Shown here: piece after piece, positions 8,787 to 17,891 of the stretch | Layout: every line of letters begins with the position of its first letter | Numbering within the stretch: the first letter of the stretch is position 1 | NCBI RefSeq assembly: GCF_900465055.1 | Contig: NZ_LS483250.1 | Location: forward strand, 1,798,001-1,862,000 | Direction: 5' to 3' | From: Moritella yayanosii | Lineage (GTDB): Bacteria; Pseudomonadota; Gammaproteobacteria; Enterobacterales; Moritellaceae | DNA: 64,000 nt | Notes under the pieces: generated by a model | Databases searched by the model: none | The model's input: only the letters and a program-made list of their open reading frames with translations | Told to the model about the DNA's origin: nothing | Position numbers and translations under genes: made by a program

Positions 8787-10041
8787 TAATATTCAAATCG
8801 TACTTATTGATGATGATCAGCACATACTCGACTCGTGCCAGCACTTATTAAAACTGGCTGGTTATCAAACACGAGCATTCTTGGATCCTAACATGGCACT
8901 GCAAGAGATCCATCCGGACTGGCCTGGTGTTATTCTTACAGATATTTATATGCCGACCATGAGCGGGATGGAACTCATTGATAAAATCAAAGCCATTAGT
9001 CCACATTTGCCGATCATTACAATCACAGGGCATGGTGATATCGCAATGGCTGTCGAAGCCATGCAAAAAGGGGCCGTTGACTATTTAGAAAAACCGTTAA
9101 AGCCAAAGAAATTACTCTCTCTTATTAAAACCGTGATCGAAAAACGTAAAAAAATAATTGAACAATGGGAAATTATCGATAATGTGTTGCCCGAACAATT
9201 ACTTGGGGAAACTCAGGTTATTATAGAAACCCGAAAACATATCAAGCTATTAGCGACAGCGGATAGAGATGCCCTCATTCATGGCGAAAGTGGAACAGGG
9301 CGATACACAACAGCCAAACTATTGCATGAACTTAGTCCCCGAAAATCACACCCTATGATCGTTAAAAATGGTGATGATCTACTGTCTATTGAAGAACTGG
9401 AAAAAATATTAAAAGAAGCTCAAAACGGCAGTTTGATATTACATGATCCCTGCTCAATGCCAACAGAGGTACAACGTTTTCTCAGCCATTTTCTGTTAAA
9501 TCAAGAACGTTCGGGCAAACGTACAGTTAAGCTGCTGGTAATCTTTGGTCAATCTCCGGAAGATGACCTGAAAGAACACCGTTTACTACCAGAACTTTTT
9601 TATTTTCTGAGCCAGGTTCGATTTTTCATGCCACCCTTACGCAAACATAAAGATGATGTCATCCTGTTATTTCGACATTTTTTGAAAAAAAGCTGCATAT
9701 TACTGGGAAAACAACGGCCTAAAATTGAGAAAGCCTACTTGGATACATTAAAACGTCATCAGTGGCCCGGAAATGTACGTGAACTAAAAAGTGTGGCAGA
9801 ACTGTATGCTATTGGCGTTGTTAAGCTTTCAAGTACTGAGCACTCCCAGCCCATTGAGCAAATGACGAACCCGTTAGATAATTTGGTTGAACAATATGAA
9901 AAACAGTTAATCGAAGATGCGCTCTACCTGTTTGCTGGACACATCAATGATGTATCAGATTACCTTAAAATTCAGCGCAAAAAACTGTATCATCGAATGA
10001 GAAAATACGATCTAGACAAAGCCAATTATAAAATAAAATAG
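8773..10041 (+). CDS. pgtA: PgtA-like response regulator with degenerate AAA+ domain
   Basis: 422 residues. The receiver domain (1-120) has the acidic pocket IDDDQH, phospho-acceptor Asp in ILTDIYMP, Thr in ITITGHG and Lys in YLEKPLKPK. The centre is an NtrC-type AAA+ fold in which Walker A reads GESGTGRYTT (lysine replaced by arginine), Walker B reads LILHDPCSM (no D-E pair) and no GAFTGA loop exists. C-terminal WPGNVRELK and a Fis-type helix-turn-helix (VSDYLKIQRKKLYHRM) remain. It should bind DNA but not remodel sigma-54 holoenzyme, as is thought for Salmonella PgtA (about 415 residues). It is the last intact gene of the operon and presumably activates the antiporter gene. Confidence 0.85.
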   Translation: MKLSNNIQIVLIDDDQHILDSCQHLLKLAGYQTRAFLDPNMALQEIHPDWPGVILTDIYMPTMSGMELIDKIKAISPHLPIITITGHGDIAMAVEAMQKGAVDYLEKPLKPKKLLSLIKTVIEKRKKIIEQWEIIDNVLPEQLLGETQVIIETRKHIKLLATADRDALIHGESGTGRYTTAKLLHELSPRKSHPMIVKNGDDLLSIEELEKILKEAQNGSLILHDPCSMPTEVQRFLSHFLLNQERSGKRTVKLLVIFGQSPEDDLKEHRLLPELFYFLSQVRFFMPPLRKHKDDVILLFRHFLKKSCILLGKQRPKIEKAYLDTLKRHQWPGNVRELKSVAELYAIGVVKLSSTEHSQPIEQMTNPLDNLVEQYEKQLIEDALYLFAGHINDVSDYLKIQRKKLYHRMRKYDLDKANYKIK

Positions 10042-10110
10042 TCAAATTTTTCAATACACTCGCCACTAACTTAAACACTAATTTTAAGCACAACGCTGAC
10101 TCCATGAATG

Positions 10111-10456
10111 CCTGATCCATATCAAACACAACAAGCGGATACTCTTCATAAGCTAGCTGAACAACTTAATATCGAAGTCGAACAATTCAAAGTGTAATCA
10201 AGCTATCGCACAAGCCGCCGAGCGTTTTGAATTAGCACCCGATCGTATTGGAGATTTAATTCTGATAGCCCAAGATGATGCTGTATTAGGAAAATCGGCT
10301 CAACATCACGATTTATCACAATTACATGGCACTCTTCGTTCTCATGGCGGTATATCTGAGCAAATTATTCCACTAGTTACCAATTTTGCCATTGAAAAAA
10401 CAGAAAATATGTCCCTTCGTAATTTTGACTCTTTCTATTTAGCTTTACAGTCATAA
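10111..10456 (+). pseudogene. Remnant of a phosphonoacetate-hydrolase-like (alkaline phosphatase superfamily) gene
   Basis: One frame reads DTLHKLAEQLNIEVEQFK and stops at a TAA near 10195. One base out of register the next frame continues with AIAQAAERFELAPDRIGDLI and runs through a histidine-rich HHDLSQLHGTLRSHGG to the TAA at 10454. The LRSHGG-x-x-EQ-x-x-P block is the metal-ligand C-terminus of PhnA-type phosphonoacetate hydrolases and related phosphomutases. Only the last ~115 codons remain, with at least one frameshift. It directly follows the pgt-like operon and may once have been its last gene. The family call is by motif only. Confidence 0.7.
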
Positions 10457-10581
10457 AGGGTCAGTATTTTACCTTCTTCTAAACGCTGTTGATATAAGCG
10501 AGGATCCAACGTATTAAAGATATGTTGTTAAAAAATCACAAAAATATTAATGTTATTATAATTGATAGTGTTTTTAATATA

Positions 10582-10622
10582 AAAATACCGCTAACACCAA
10601 TTAAAGCGTTAGCGGTATTTTA
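10582..10622. terminator. Bidirectional terminator between the pgt-like operon and ompA-like gene
   Basis: Perfect 14-base arms AAAATACCGCTAAC (10582-10595) and GTTAGCGGTATTTT (10608-10621) flank a 12-base loop, with A/T runs on both sides. It closes the leftward OmpA-like gene (stop at 10644) and any rightward transcript. Between 10457 and 10581 nothing else is recognisable. Confidence 0.85.
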
Positions 10623-10643
10623 TATCAAGGTAAAATTACGGCT

Positions 10644-11747
10644 TTATTTATAATTAATCTCAGCCATCACTCGGCGGTTAGCTAAGCGTCCTTCTTTTGT
10701 ACTATTACTAGCAATGGGTTTTTCATGTCCATAGCCTACTGCAGATACCCGTGAAGCATCAATACTATATTCACGAATGAGAATATCACGTACCGCATCA
10801 GCGCGATGTTGCGACAAGACTTTATTATAAGATGCTTTGCCACTACTATCAGAATGACCTTCAATCACTACATTCGCATCCAAAAATTGCGCCATCAAAT
10901 CGGCGACTTCTTTAATTTCGCTCTTTGCTGCACTCGGAATTTCAGCTGAATTATTCGCAAAATGAACTTCTAATTGAATAGACTTTGGTTGTTCCACTAA
11001 GATTTCACAACCATTTTCATCAAGATTGGTCATTGATGTACTATCAGGACATTGATCTAAATAATCTGGTATACCATCGCTATCACGATCTAGTGCACAA
11101 CCTTTATCGTCAACATAAACACCACTCGGTGTATTTGGACATTGATCATCCTGATCAAGGATTGCATCGCCATCGACATCCAGTAATACGACCGCTAATG
11201 CTGGCGCAGGAGCAGGTTTACTTTTACTGCCAAACGCATAACTCACACCAGCAGTAATGAGTGAATCCCAGCGTTCATCATCTAAACTATTAATCATTTT
11301 AGCTTGTAATCGTGCAGACCATTTATCATTAAAATGATAGCGGCTACCCACACCAACATTAAGTTGTGTTTCCTTCGTATCATTAGCCCCTGAGTCAAAC
11401 GTACCATGACCAACACCAGCATTGATAAATGGTTGCCAATTACCCACTGCCGGGGTGTAGTAAAGCCCATCAAGCGTATATTGTGAGTTATCGACATCAG
11501 CAGAGGAACCATCGATATCTGCATTACCGTAAAGATAACTTATTTCTGCACCAAATCTCGGGCTAATAACGTATTCTCCACCAATAACCAGTGCAGCACT
11601 GTCTTCAATATCTAATTCAGAACCAAACATGTGATAACCGACAGCGGGATTTAAATAAATTTTACCAGCTTCTTCAGCCAATGCTGGTTGTAAACATGCA
11701 GCCATACCACACATAGTTAAACATAACTTTCTATTTAAATTTATCAT
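10644..11747 (-). CDS. OmpA-family outer membrane protein
   Basis: 367 residues. The signal peptide ends at LQPALA (about residue 24). Residues ~25-180 form the eight-strand beta-barrel with aromatic girdles (GAEISYLYG, ...VSYAFG). Residues ~190-245 are thrombospondin-type-3 calcium repeats (DVDGDAILDQDDQCPNTP, DRDSDGIPDYLDQCPD). Residues ~255-367 are the OmpA C-terminal peptidoglycan-binding domain with VVIEGHSDSSG, LSQHRADAVRD and GYGHEKPIASN...R-x-A-NRRV. It anchors the outer membrane to the wall. AGGAG lies 8 bases before the ATG. It forms a single-gene unit with the terminator at 10582. Confidence 0.95.
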   Translation of the reverse strand: MINLNRKLCLTMCGMAACLQPALAEEAGKIYLNPAVGYHMFGSELDIEDSAALVIGGEYVISPRFGAEISYLYGNADIDGSSADVDNSQYTLDGLYYTPAVGNWQPFINAGVGHGTFDSGANDTKETQLNVGVGSRYHFNDKWSARLQAKMINSLDDERWDSLITAGVSYAFGSKSKPAPAPALAVVLLDVDGDAILDQDDQCPNTPSGVYVDDKGCALDRDSDGIPDYLDQCPDSTSMTNLDENGCEILVEQPKSIQLEVHFANNSAEIPSAAKSEIKEVADLMAQFLDANVVIEGHSDSSGKASYNKVLSQHRADAVRDILIREYSIDASRVSAVGYGHEKPIASNSTKEGRLANRRVMAEINYK

Positions 11748-12002
11748 TAACGATCTCCTAATGTTAACAAAATGCTAACCATTTGTTATTAAAAGTATAT
11801 CATTTTACAAAAACATTTAAAATTAAGATAACAACAAATTAAGTGTTGAAGAATTGTAACGTCCATTAAGGGGTTGAATACTACTTATACATACGTATTT
11901 TCACTCGCAAACATAGATATATGTATCTTCGTCATACAACGCATTAAACATGCATCATATGGACATTATGATTTGATATTTTCGTTAGGTTTTGTGGTAA
12001 TT

Positions 12003-12022
12003 AAAGCTGCACAATGCAGCCT
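12003..12022 (-). terminator. Terminator of the cstA-like gene
   Basis: On the minus strand GCTGCA-TTG-TGCAGC is followed by TTTAATT, 30 bases past the CstA-like stop. The stem is short. The reading frame on the other strand between 11874 and 12194 is not a credible gene. Confidence 0.6.
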
Positions 12023-12048
12023 TTTATCGTTAATCTGTAAACGAATGC

Positions 12049-13530
12049 TTAGTTATTCATCGCAGGTTTACGTCTCGCGTGCATTAATATTAATCCAACC
12101 AGACCAAATACACCAACCGCAATCCCCACAGGTTGACTCATCTCTTGGGGTAAACCAAGTCCAATACCAGCCGTCACGATATACGACACCGTGATACAGG
12201 TGCCTACAACAGCAGGTAAACTAACAATCCAGTGGAACGCGCCGCGATCAAATAAATACTTGGTTGCTAACCACAATACACTGGTAGAAAGTAGCATATT
12301 TGAAAATGCAAAATAGCGCCAAATGAGTGAGAAATCAATTTTAGTCATGAAGTAAGCAATAACGAGGATTGGCACTGCAACTAATAACCGATTACGCATA
12401 CTTTGTGGGATTTTAAATGCGTCAATAATCGTTAAACGCAAAGAACGGAATGCCGTATCACCCGAGGTAATCGGAAAAATCGCCACTGCAACAATCGCCA
12501 TAATGCCACCAGCGGCGCCAAGATATGTGGTCGCAACTTGATTAACAACCAAACCAGGACCACCGGCATCAAGGACGCTTTTTAGTTCCACATAACCACC
12601 AGGGAATGCCGCGATACCCGCTAATGCCCATACACAAGCAACAATACCTTCACACATCATCGCGCCATAATAGACCGGGCGAACATATTTCTCATTCGTT
12701 AAACAGCGAGCCATAATCGGAGCTTGCGTGGAATGGAAACCACTGATTGCACCACAAGTAATAGTCACAAATAGTAATGGCCAAACAGGTAATCCATCAG
12801 GGTTCGGCTCTAACAAATCATTGTTGTAATGACTGTGATCGAAATACGCGAATATATCACCGATTTCAGGTAACTGTGGCGCATTCAATATTAATGCAAT
12901 AGCCATAGATAATGTCATTACGATCATTAACAAACCAAAAATTGGATACAATTTAGTAATGATCTTATCAATTGGTAACATGGTTGCTAAGAAATAATAA
13001 ATTAAGATCACGACTACCCAGAACACATTATTAGCCAAGAATGTATCTTCAAAATAAGATAAATTACTTAACAGACCTGCTGGGCTCATAATAAACACGA
13101 CACCAACAAAGAATAACAGCATCGCAGTAAACACGAGCATCACACCTTTAAAGTAGACATTAAAATAATGCCCTGCAATTTCCGGTAAACTTTTACCATC
13201 TTCTTTAATACTGAGTACACCAGAATAATAATCATGTACTGCACCACCAATAATATTGCCCAATACAATCCACACTAATGCAATAGGACCATATAACGCG
13301 CCTAAAATAGGGCCAAAAATAGGACCGACACCGGCAATATTAAGGAATTGAATAAGGAAGGCTTTAACGGGGTGAACGGGCACATAATCCACGCCATCGG
13401 CAAAGCGAGCTTGGGGTGTTTTGGCTAGCGGGTCGATACCCGCTTGGCGTTCTACAAAGGGGCTGTAAAACTTGTAAGCGAGCAGCAAGGCTGCAATACA
13501 AATAAAGAAAATTAGCATTTTAAAGGTCAT
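12049..13530 (-). CDS. CstA-family carbon-starvation / pyruvate transporter (short form)
   Basis: 493 residues with about 13 to 15 hydrophobic segments. CstA-family hallmarks are DGVDYVPVHPVKAFLIQFLNIAGVGPI in the N-terminal third, followed by GPILGALYGP, GGAVHDYYSGVLSI and, in the middle, AISGFHSTQAPIMARCL and GDTAFRSLRLTI. E. coli CstA and BtsT import peptides or pyruvate by proton symport; this shorter form (CstA is about 700) lacks the long C-terminal extension. Start ATG at 13530 or 13518; neither has a strong ribosome site. Pyruvate uptake fits the neighbouring pykA and pgt-like genes, but the substrate is inferred. Confidence 0.88.
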   Translation of the reverse strand: MTFKMLIFFICIAALLLAYKFYSPFVERQAGIDPLAKTPQARFADGVDYVPVHPVKAFLIQFLNIAGVGPIFGPILGALYGPIALVWIVLGNIIGGAVHDYYSGVLSIKEDGKSLPEIAGHYFNVYFKGVMLVFTAMLLFFVGVVFIMSPAGLLSNLSYFEDTFLANNVFWVVVILIYYFLATMLPIDKIITKLYPIFGLLMIVMTLSMAIALILNAPQLPEIGDIFAYFDHSHYNNDLLEPNPDGLPVWPLLFVTITCGAISGFHSTQAPIMARCLTNEKYVRPVYYGAMMCEGIVACVWALAGIAAFPGGYVELKSVLDAGGPGLVVNQVATTYLGAAGGIMAIVAVAIFPITSGDTAFRSLRLTIIDAFKIPQSMRNRLLVAVPILVIAYFMTKIDFSLIWRYFAFSNMLLSTSVLWLATKYLFDRGAFHWIVSLPAVVGTCITVSYIVTAGIGLGLPQEMSQPVGIAVGVFGLVGLILMHARRKPAMNN

Positions 13531-13738
13531 CCATGTTGTGAAATTAAATCTTTTGCCATTAATGTCATCAACTTACACCCACGTAACAAGGAATCAACAC
13601 TTACTGGGTATTCCCGTGCACTATGTCGTGTTTTTACACTCAACTAAAAATACCATAAACAATAATTATGTTTACGGTCTCCATAAAAAAACCAGTACAA
13701 GACTGGTTTGATTAATTTATTATAGTTAAAACGAACAC

Positions 13739-15676
13739 TTATTTGGTCATGTTGTGCCAGCGATAAAACACCGTCGACAGCGGCGGCAGCGTTAAGCGTA
13801 ACGAATCGGCTAGTCCCTGACTTTGTATTTTCTCACTCTCAGCACTACTCACTACCGGATAATGACTACCCGCATAGCATGCAGAATCGGTGTTTAATAC
13901 CAATTCATAACGACCTGCATTCGGAATACCAATGCGGAAATTATCCCTTGGTATCGGCGTAAAGTTACTGATCACCAAAATACGTTCGCCACTCTCGCTA
14001 ATACGTTCATGGGCTAACACACTTTCGGTGTTGTTATCTTGTAAACGCCACTCAAAACCGGCGGGATCACAATCAAGTTGGTACAAGGCAGTTTCATTTT
14101 GATACAACTGGTTTAAATCAGCGATTAACTGTTGCACACCTGCATTTTTAGGATCCTGTAATAACGCCCAATCCAATTGGGTATCATGATCCCATTCGCG
14201 TGATTGCGCCAACTCAGCCCCCATGAAGTTGAGTTTCTTACCAGGTTGGCCATACATATAGCCCATGTAAGCCCGTAAATTAGCAAATTGCTGCCATGTA
14301 TCACCGGGCATTTTAGCCAATAATGAGCCTTTGCCATAAACCACTTCATCATGGGATAGGGCTAATACATAGTTTTCACTAAATGCATAAACTAACGGGA
14401 ACGTGATGCTATCGTGATGGTATTTACGGTTAATCGGCTCTTCTTGCATGTAGTTTAAGCTATCGTGCATCCAGCCCATGTTCCATTTAAAACCAAAGCC
14501 TAAGCCGCCTAAGAAAGTCGGTTTCGATACCCCTGGGTAGGCCGTCGACTCTTCGGCAATCGTCATGGCATTAGGGAAGTGGTAATAAATCTCTTCATTC
14601 ATCCACTTTAATACCTTGATGGTATCGTAGTTATGATTGCCGCCATCGCAGTTCGGGATCCACTCGCCATCATTACGCGAATAATCCAGATACAACATAG
14701 ATGCAACCGCATCAACGCGGATACCATCGACATGAAACTGCTCGAACCAATACAAGCTATTCGACACTAAAAATCGCTGTACATGATCTTTACCACAATC
14801 ATAAATATAACTGTGCCAGTCTTGATGCCAACCACGTTTTGGGTCGGGATCATTAAATAACGGCGTGCCATCGAAATTGGCTAAACCGTGATCATCGGCA
14901 GGAAAATGCGCAGGCACCCAATCGATGATGACACCAATGCCCGCTTGGTGACACTGATCGACAAAAAATTTAAAGTCATCAGGGTGACCAAAGCGACTGG
15001 TCGGTGCAAACAGTCCAATCGGTTGATAACCCCAAGAACCATAGAAGGGATGTTCTGAAATTGGCATCAATTCAACATGGGTATAATGCATTTTTTGTAG
15101 ATACGGGATCAGCTTTGCGGCTAATTGGCGATAATTTAAAAACGCATCATTTTCATCACGCAGCCAAGACCCCACATGCAGTTCATAAAATGATAATGCT
15201 TGTTTGTGCTTTTCGGTAACAGCACGCTGTTGCCAGCTATCATCTTGCCATTGATAGCTGTCTTGCTGATACACCAAGGAAGCAAATGAAGGGTACTGCT
15301 CGGCATGTGCCCCCCATGGATCGGCTTTATGTGGCAGGCTCTTACCATTACTATCCACAATGGCAAACTTATACCGCTCGCCGACGTTTAAGTCAGCAAT
15401 GAATACCCCCCATAATCCCGCATCAAATTGGCGCAAAGCATGGTCGTTAGTATTCCAGTCATTAAAGTCACCAATCACGCTGACTTTACTGGCATGCGGG
15501 GCAAAAATTAAAAAACGGACACCGGCTATTGGTTTGCCTGCATAAGTGAAACTGACGCATTGCGCCCCCATCTCGGTATGCATTAATTTTGGCGTGTGTA
15601 ATGTTTCCATACTTGGCATCAAGCCTGGATACGCTTCAAGGTTGTGGATCACAGCCACATTAACAACCAACTTCAT
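13739..15676 (-). CDS. glgB: 1,4-alpha-glucan branching enzyme (GH13), short form
   Basis: Transfers alpha-1,4 chains to C6 to create branches in glycogen or maltodextrin. 645 residues from ATG 15676, which has AAGGA 6 bases upstream overlapping the malQ stop; an upstream ATG lies inside malQ. A CBM48 module ([13 protein letters not shown], residues ~60-80) precedes the barrel, with [26 protein letters not shown], nucleophile Asp in [11 protein letters not shown], acid Glu in AEESTAYP and [11 protein letters not shown]. The extra N1 domain of E. coli GlgB (728 residues) is absent. It is the third gene of a malP-malQ-glgB operon, so branching is under maltose rather than glgCA control. Confidence 0.94.
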   Translation of the reverse strand: MKLVVNVAVIHNLEAYPGLMPSMETLHTPKLMHTEMGAQCVSFTYAGKPIAGVRFLIFAPHASKVSVIGDFNDWNTNDHALRQFDAGLWGVFIADLNVGERYKFAIVDSNGKSLPHKADPWGAHAEQYPSFASLVYQQDSYQWQDDSWQQRAVTEKHKQALSFYELHVGSWLRDENDAFLNYRQLAAKLIPYLQKMHYTHVELMPISEHPFYGSWGYQPIGLFAPTSRFGHPDDFKFFVDQCHQAGIGVIIDWVPAHFPADDHGLANFDGTPLFNDPDPKRGWHQDWHSYIYDCGKDHVQRFLVSNSLYWFEQFHVDGIRVDAVASMLYLDYSRNDGEWIPNCDGGNHNYDTIKVLKWMNEEIYYHFPNAMTIAEESTAYPGVSKPTFLGGLGFGFKWNMGWMHDSLNYMQEEPINRKYHHDSITFPLVYAFSENYVLALSHDEVVYGKGSLLAKMPGDTWQQFANLRAYMGYMYGQPGKKLNFMGAELAQSREWDHDTQLDWALLQDPKNAGVQQLIADLNQLYQNETALYQLDCDPAGFEWRLQDNNTESVLAHERISESGERILVISNFTPIPRDNFRIGIPNAGRYELVLNTDSACYAGSHYPVVSSAESEKIQSQGLADSLRLTLPPLSTVFYRWHNMTK

Positions 15677-15686
15677 TGAAATTCCT

Positions 15687-17873
15687 TTATTCATTACTCG
15701 CGCTGGCTTTCGCGCGGGCAGCAGTCAACTCTGCGGTTAAATAATTAACGTTCGGGCAGCTGAACATGTCATCCAATGTTGCTGATAATTTACGCCGCCA
15801 ATTCGGATATTCATCTACCGTTCCAGGTACGTTAACGGGCTTATCCATGGCTAGCCAGTCTTCGAGTTGTAAACTCAACAAGCTACTTGAGCCTGCTGCT
15901 AAATGTAATTGTAAGCTGTTACTCAGTGCTTGATCCATCGGCACATAGTCGGCATTACGGCCCACCGATTCTGCCAGTTTACCGTGCCACGATACACTAT
16001 TGAGGATTGCTTGTTTCGACTTGCTGCGATCATCAAACAAACCATTCAGCTGTGCTTGATCTGGATACAATCCAATTGTTTGACCTAATTTAAGATCTTC
16101 ACAATGCCAGAAGCCACGCAATGTCGGCATATCATGGGTACACAGTGTGGCCATTGATTGCGGTTGATAATGTGCAGGTGAGAAATAGCCACCATCTTCT
16201 GCCGTTTCAAAAAAGAATACTTTGTAAGAATGGATACCCGCGTCACTTAACAAGCTCACGATCTCATCAGGCACGGTGCCAAGATCTTCACCAATCACAG
16301 TGCACTGATGACGCTGACTTTCTAACGCCAAAATAGACAACATATCTTGCACCGGATAATACATATAAGCGCCAGATGTGGCATTTTCACCTTTTGGTAT
16401 CCACCACAGGCGCAATAGTCCTAATACATGATCGATACGCAAAGCACCACAATGCTGCATGTTGGCACGTAATAGTTGAATAAAGGCATCATAACCCGTG
16501 GCTTTTAATTGCGCTGGATTAAGCGGCGGCAAGCCCCAGTTCTGCCCTAAAGGCCCTAATACATCCGGTGGCGCGCCAATGCTAACATCTTGACATAAGG
16601 AGCCGTCATCCGCCCATACTTCAGCACCACTATCGGCAACGCCAACAGCCAGATCACGATAAATGCCCATATTCATGCCTTGTGCTAAGGCAAACTTTTG
16701 CACATCGGCGATCTGCTCATCCGCAATCCACTGCAAGTACATATAACGCTGAATGGCAGGCTGGTTTTGTTTCATAAACGCTTGTACTGCATCGCTGTTG
16801 ATATCACGCAATTCAGCAGGAAATACTTGCCACCCCCACACACTAGCATCTTTGTCGTGCAGCTGTTGATGCAGCGCATCGAAGCTTGCTTGATGTAATA
16901 AGCTATTGCCGCCTTTCGCCACAAACGCAGCGAAATCTTGTGCTCGTTGGCTATTTGTCGCTAAATGACGTTGTTGAAACTCGGTAAATAACAGCGGTAA
17001 TACGCTCATTTTTAAACGTGATACTTCGCTGTAATCTACCCACTCGGTAGCTCGAACAGCATGTAAAGCTTGCTGGAACTCATTGCTACCGACACGCTCT
17101 TGCGCCGCAAAGCACAGGGCAAATTCCGGTACAGCAGACACATCTATGTATAACAGATTTAACCAACGGCGCGATGACGGGCTATATGGGCTCGCACTTT
17201 CAGGGTTAGCTGGAAATAAAGAATGTATTGGGTTTAAACCAACAAAATCACCACCACGCACGGCAATATCAGCCACCAGCTGTTTCAGGTCGCCAAAATC
17301 ACCGATACCCCAGTTATGCTCGGTTTTCAGAGTATACAACTGCACACTTGGGCCCCAAGACTTATTGCCTTGTTCAATCGACGGCTGTTTGTAACAGGCT
17401 TTGGGGGCAACGATGAGTGTCATTTCGTAAGGCGATTTACGACGACGGCGTAATACCTGTAATTTGTGATAACCCAAAGCCAGATCATTGGGTAAAGAAA
17501 AAGTAAGTACCCCGCCGTCACCTCGCGTATCGGCAACAATTTGTGATTGCAGATAACCCTCAACAACCTCACCTTGTTCCGTTTCTAGCTGCCAGCTAAA
17601 ATCACTGACTCTGGCGCTTTGCCCTAAATTCAGTTCAATATGAATCGGTTCACCTTTTTTAACCACTTTCACCGCGGCTAGAATTGGCGTTTGATGTTTT
17701 TTATCCGCCGACGCCAGCAGCGTTTGTTCAGATCCAGTGTCATAACCTAGCGCAGTTAATAGGCGCGTTAGCGTGTCATCGGAAACCACTTCATTGTGAC
17801 CCCAAGCATTGGTATAGCTATCTGCGATACCTGCTTGTTTGGCAACCTGTTTTAGCACATTACTGTGTTCCAT
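15687..17873 (-). CDS. malQ: 4-alpha-glucanotransferase (amylomaltase, GH77)
   Basis: Disproportionates maltodextrins, releasing glucose and longer chains for MalP. 728 residues from ATG 17873, chosen because GGAGG stands 6 bases before it; a further upstream start lacks this. After a ~140-residue N-terminal extension of the E. coli MalQ type comes the barrel with [36 protein letters not shown], nucleophile Asp in [10 protein letters not shown], acid Glu in [10 protein letters not shown] and [12 protein letters not shown]. The stop overlaps the glgB ribosome site, and malP ends 18 bases upstream of the start, so the three genes are one transcript. Confidence 0.95.
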   Translation of the reverse strand: MEHSNVLKQVAKQAGIADSYTNAWGHNEVVSDDTLTRLLTALGYDTGSEQTLLASADKKHQTPILAAVKVVKKGEPIHIELNLGQSARVSDFSWQLETEQGEVVEGYLQSQIVADTRGDGGVLTFSLPNDLALGYHKLQVLRRRRKSPYEMTLIVAPKACYKQPSIEQGNKSWGPSVQLYTLKTEHNWGIGDFGDLKQLVADIAVRGGDFVGLNPIHSLFPANPESASPYSPSSRRWLNLLYIDVSAVPEFALCFAAQERVGSNEFQQALHAVRATEWVDYSEVSRLKMSVLPLLFTEFQQRHLATNSQRAQDFAAFVAKGGNSLLHQASFDALHQQLHDKDASVWGWQVFPAELRDINSDAVQAFMKQNQPAIQRYMYLQWIADEQIADVQKFALAQGMNMGIYRDLAVGVADSGAEVWADDGSLCQDVSIGAPPDVLGPLGQNWGLPPLNPAQLKATGYDAFIQLLRANMQHCGALRIDHVLGLLRLWWIPKGENATSGAYMYYPVQDMLSILALESQRHQCTVIGEDLGTVPDEIVSLLSDAGIHSYKVFFFETAEDGGYFSPAHYQPQSMATLCTHDMPTLRGFWHCEDLKLGQTIGLYPDQAQLNGLFDDRSKSKQAILNSVSWHGKLAESVGRNADYVPMDQALSNSLQLHLAAGSSSLLSLQLEDWLAMDKPVNVPGTVDEYPNWRRKLSATLDDMFSCPNVNYLTAELTAARAKASASNE

Positions 17874-17891
17874 TTTATCCTCCATGAATAC

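Noticed and set aside
11874-12194. 106-codon rightward frame overlapping the CstA-like gene
   Set aside because: Half of it is antisense to a conserved transporter and includes its terminator; composition is not protein-like.
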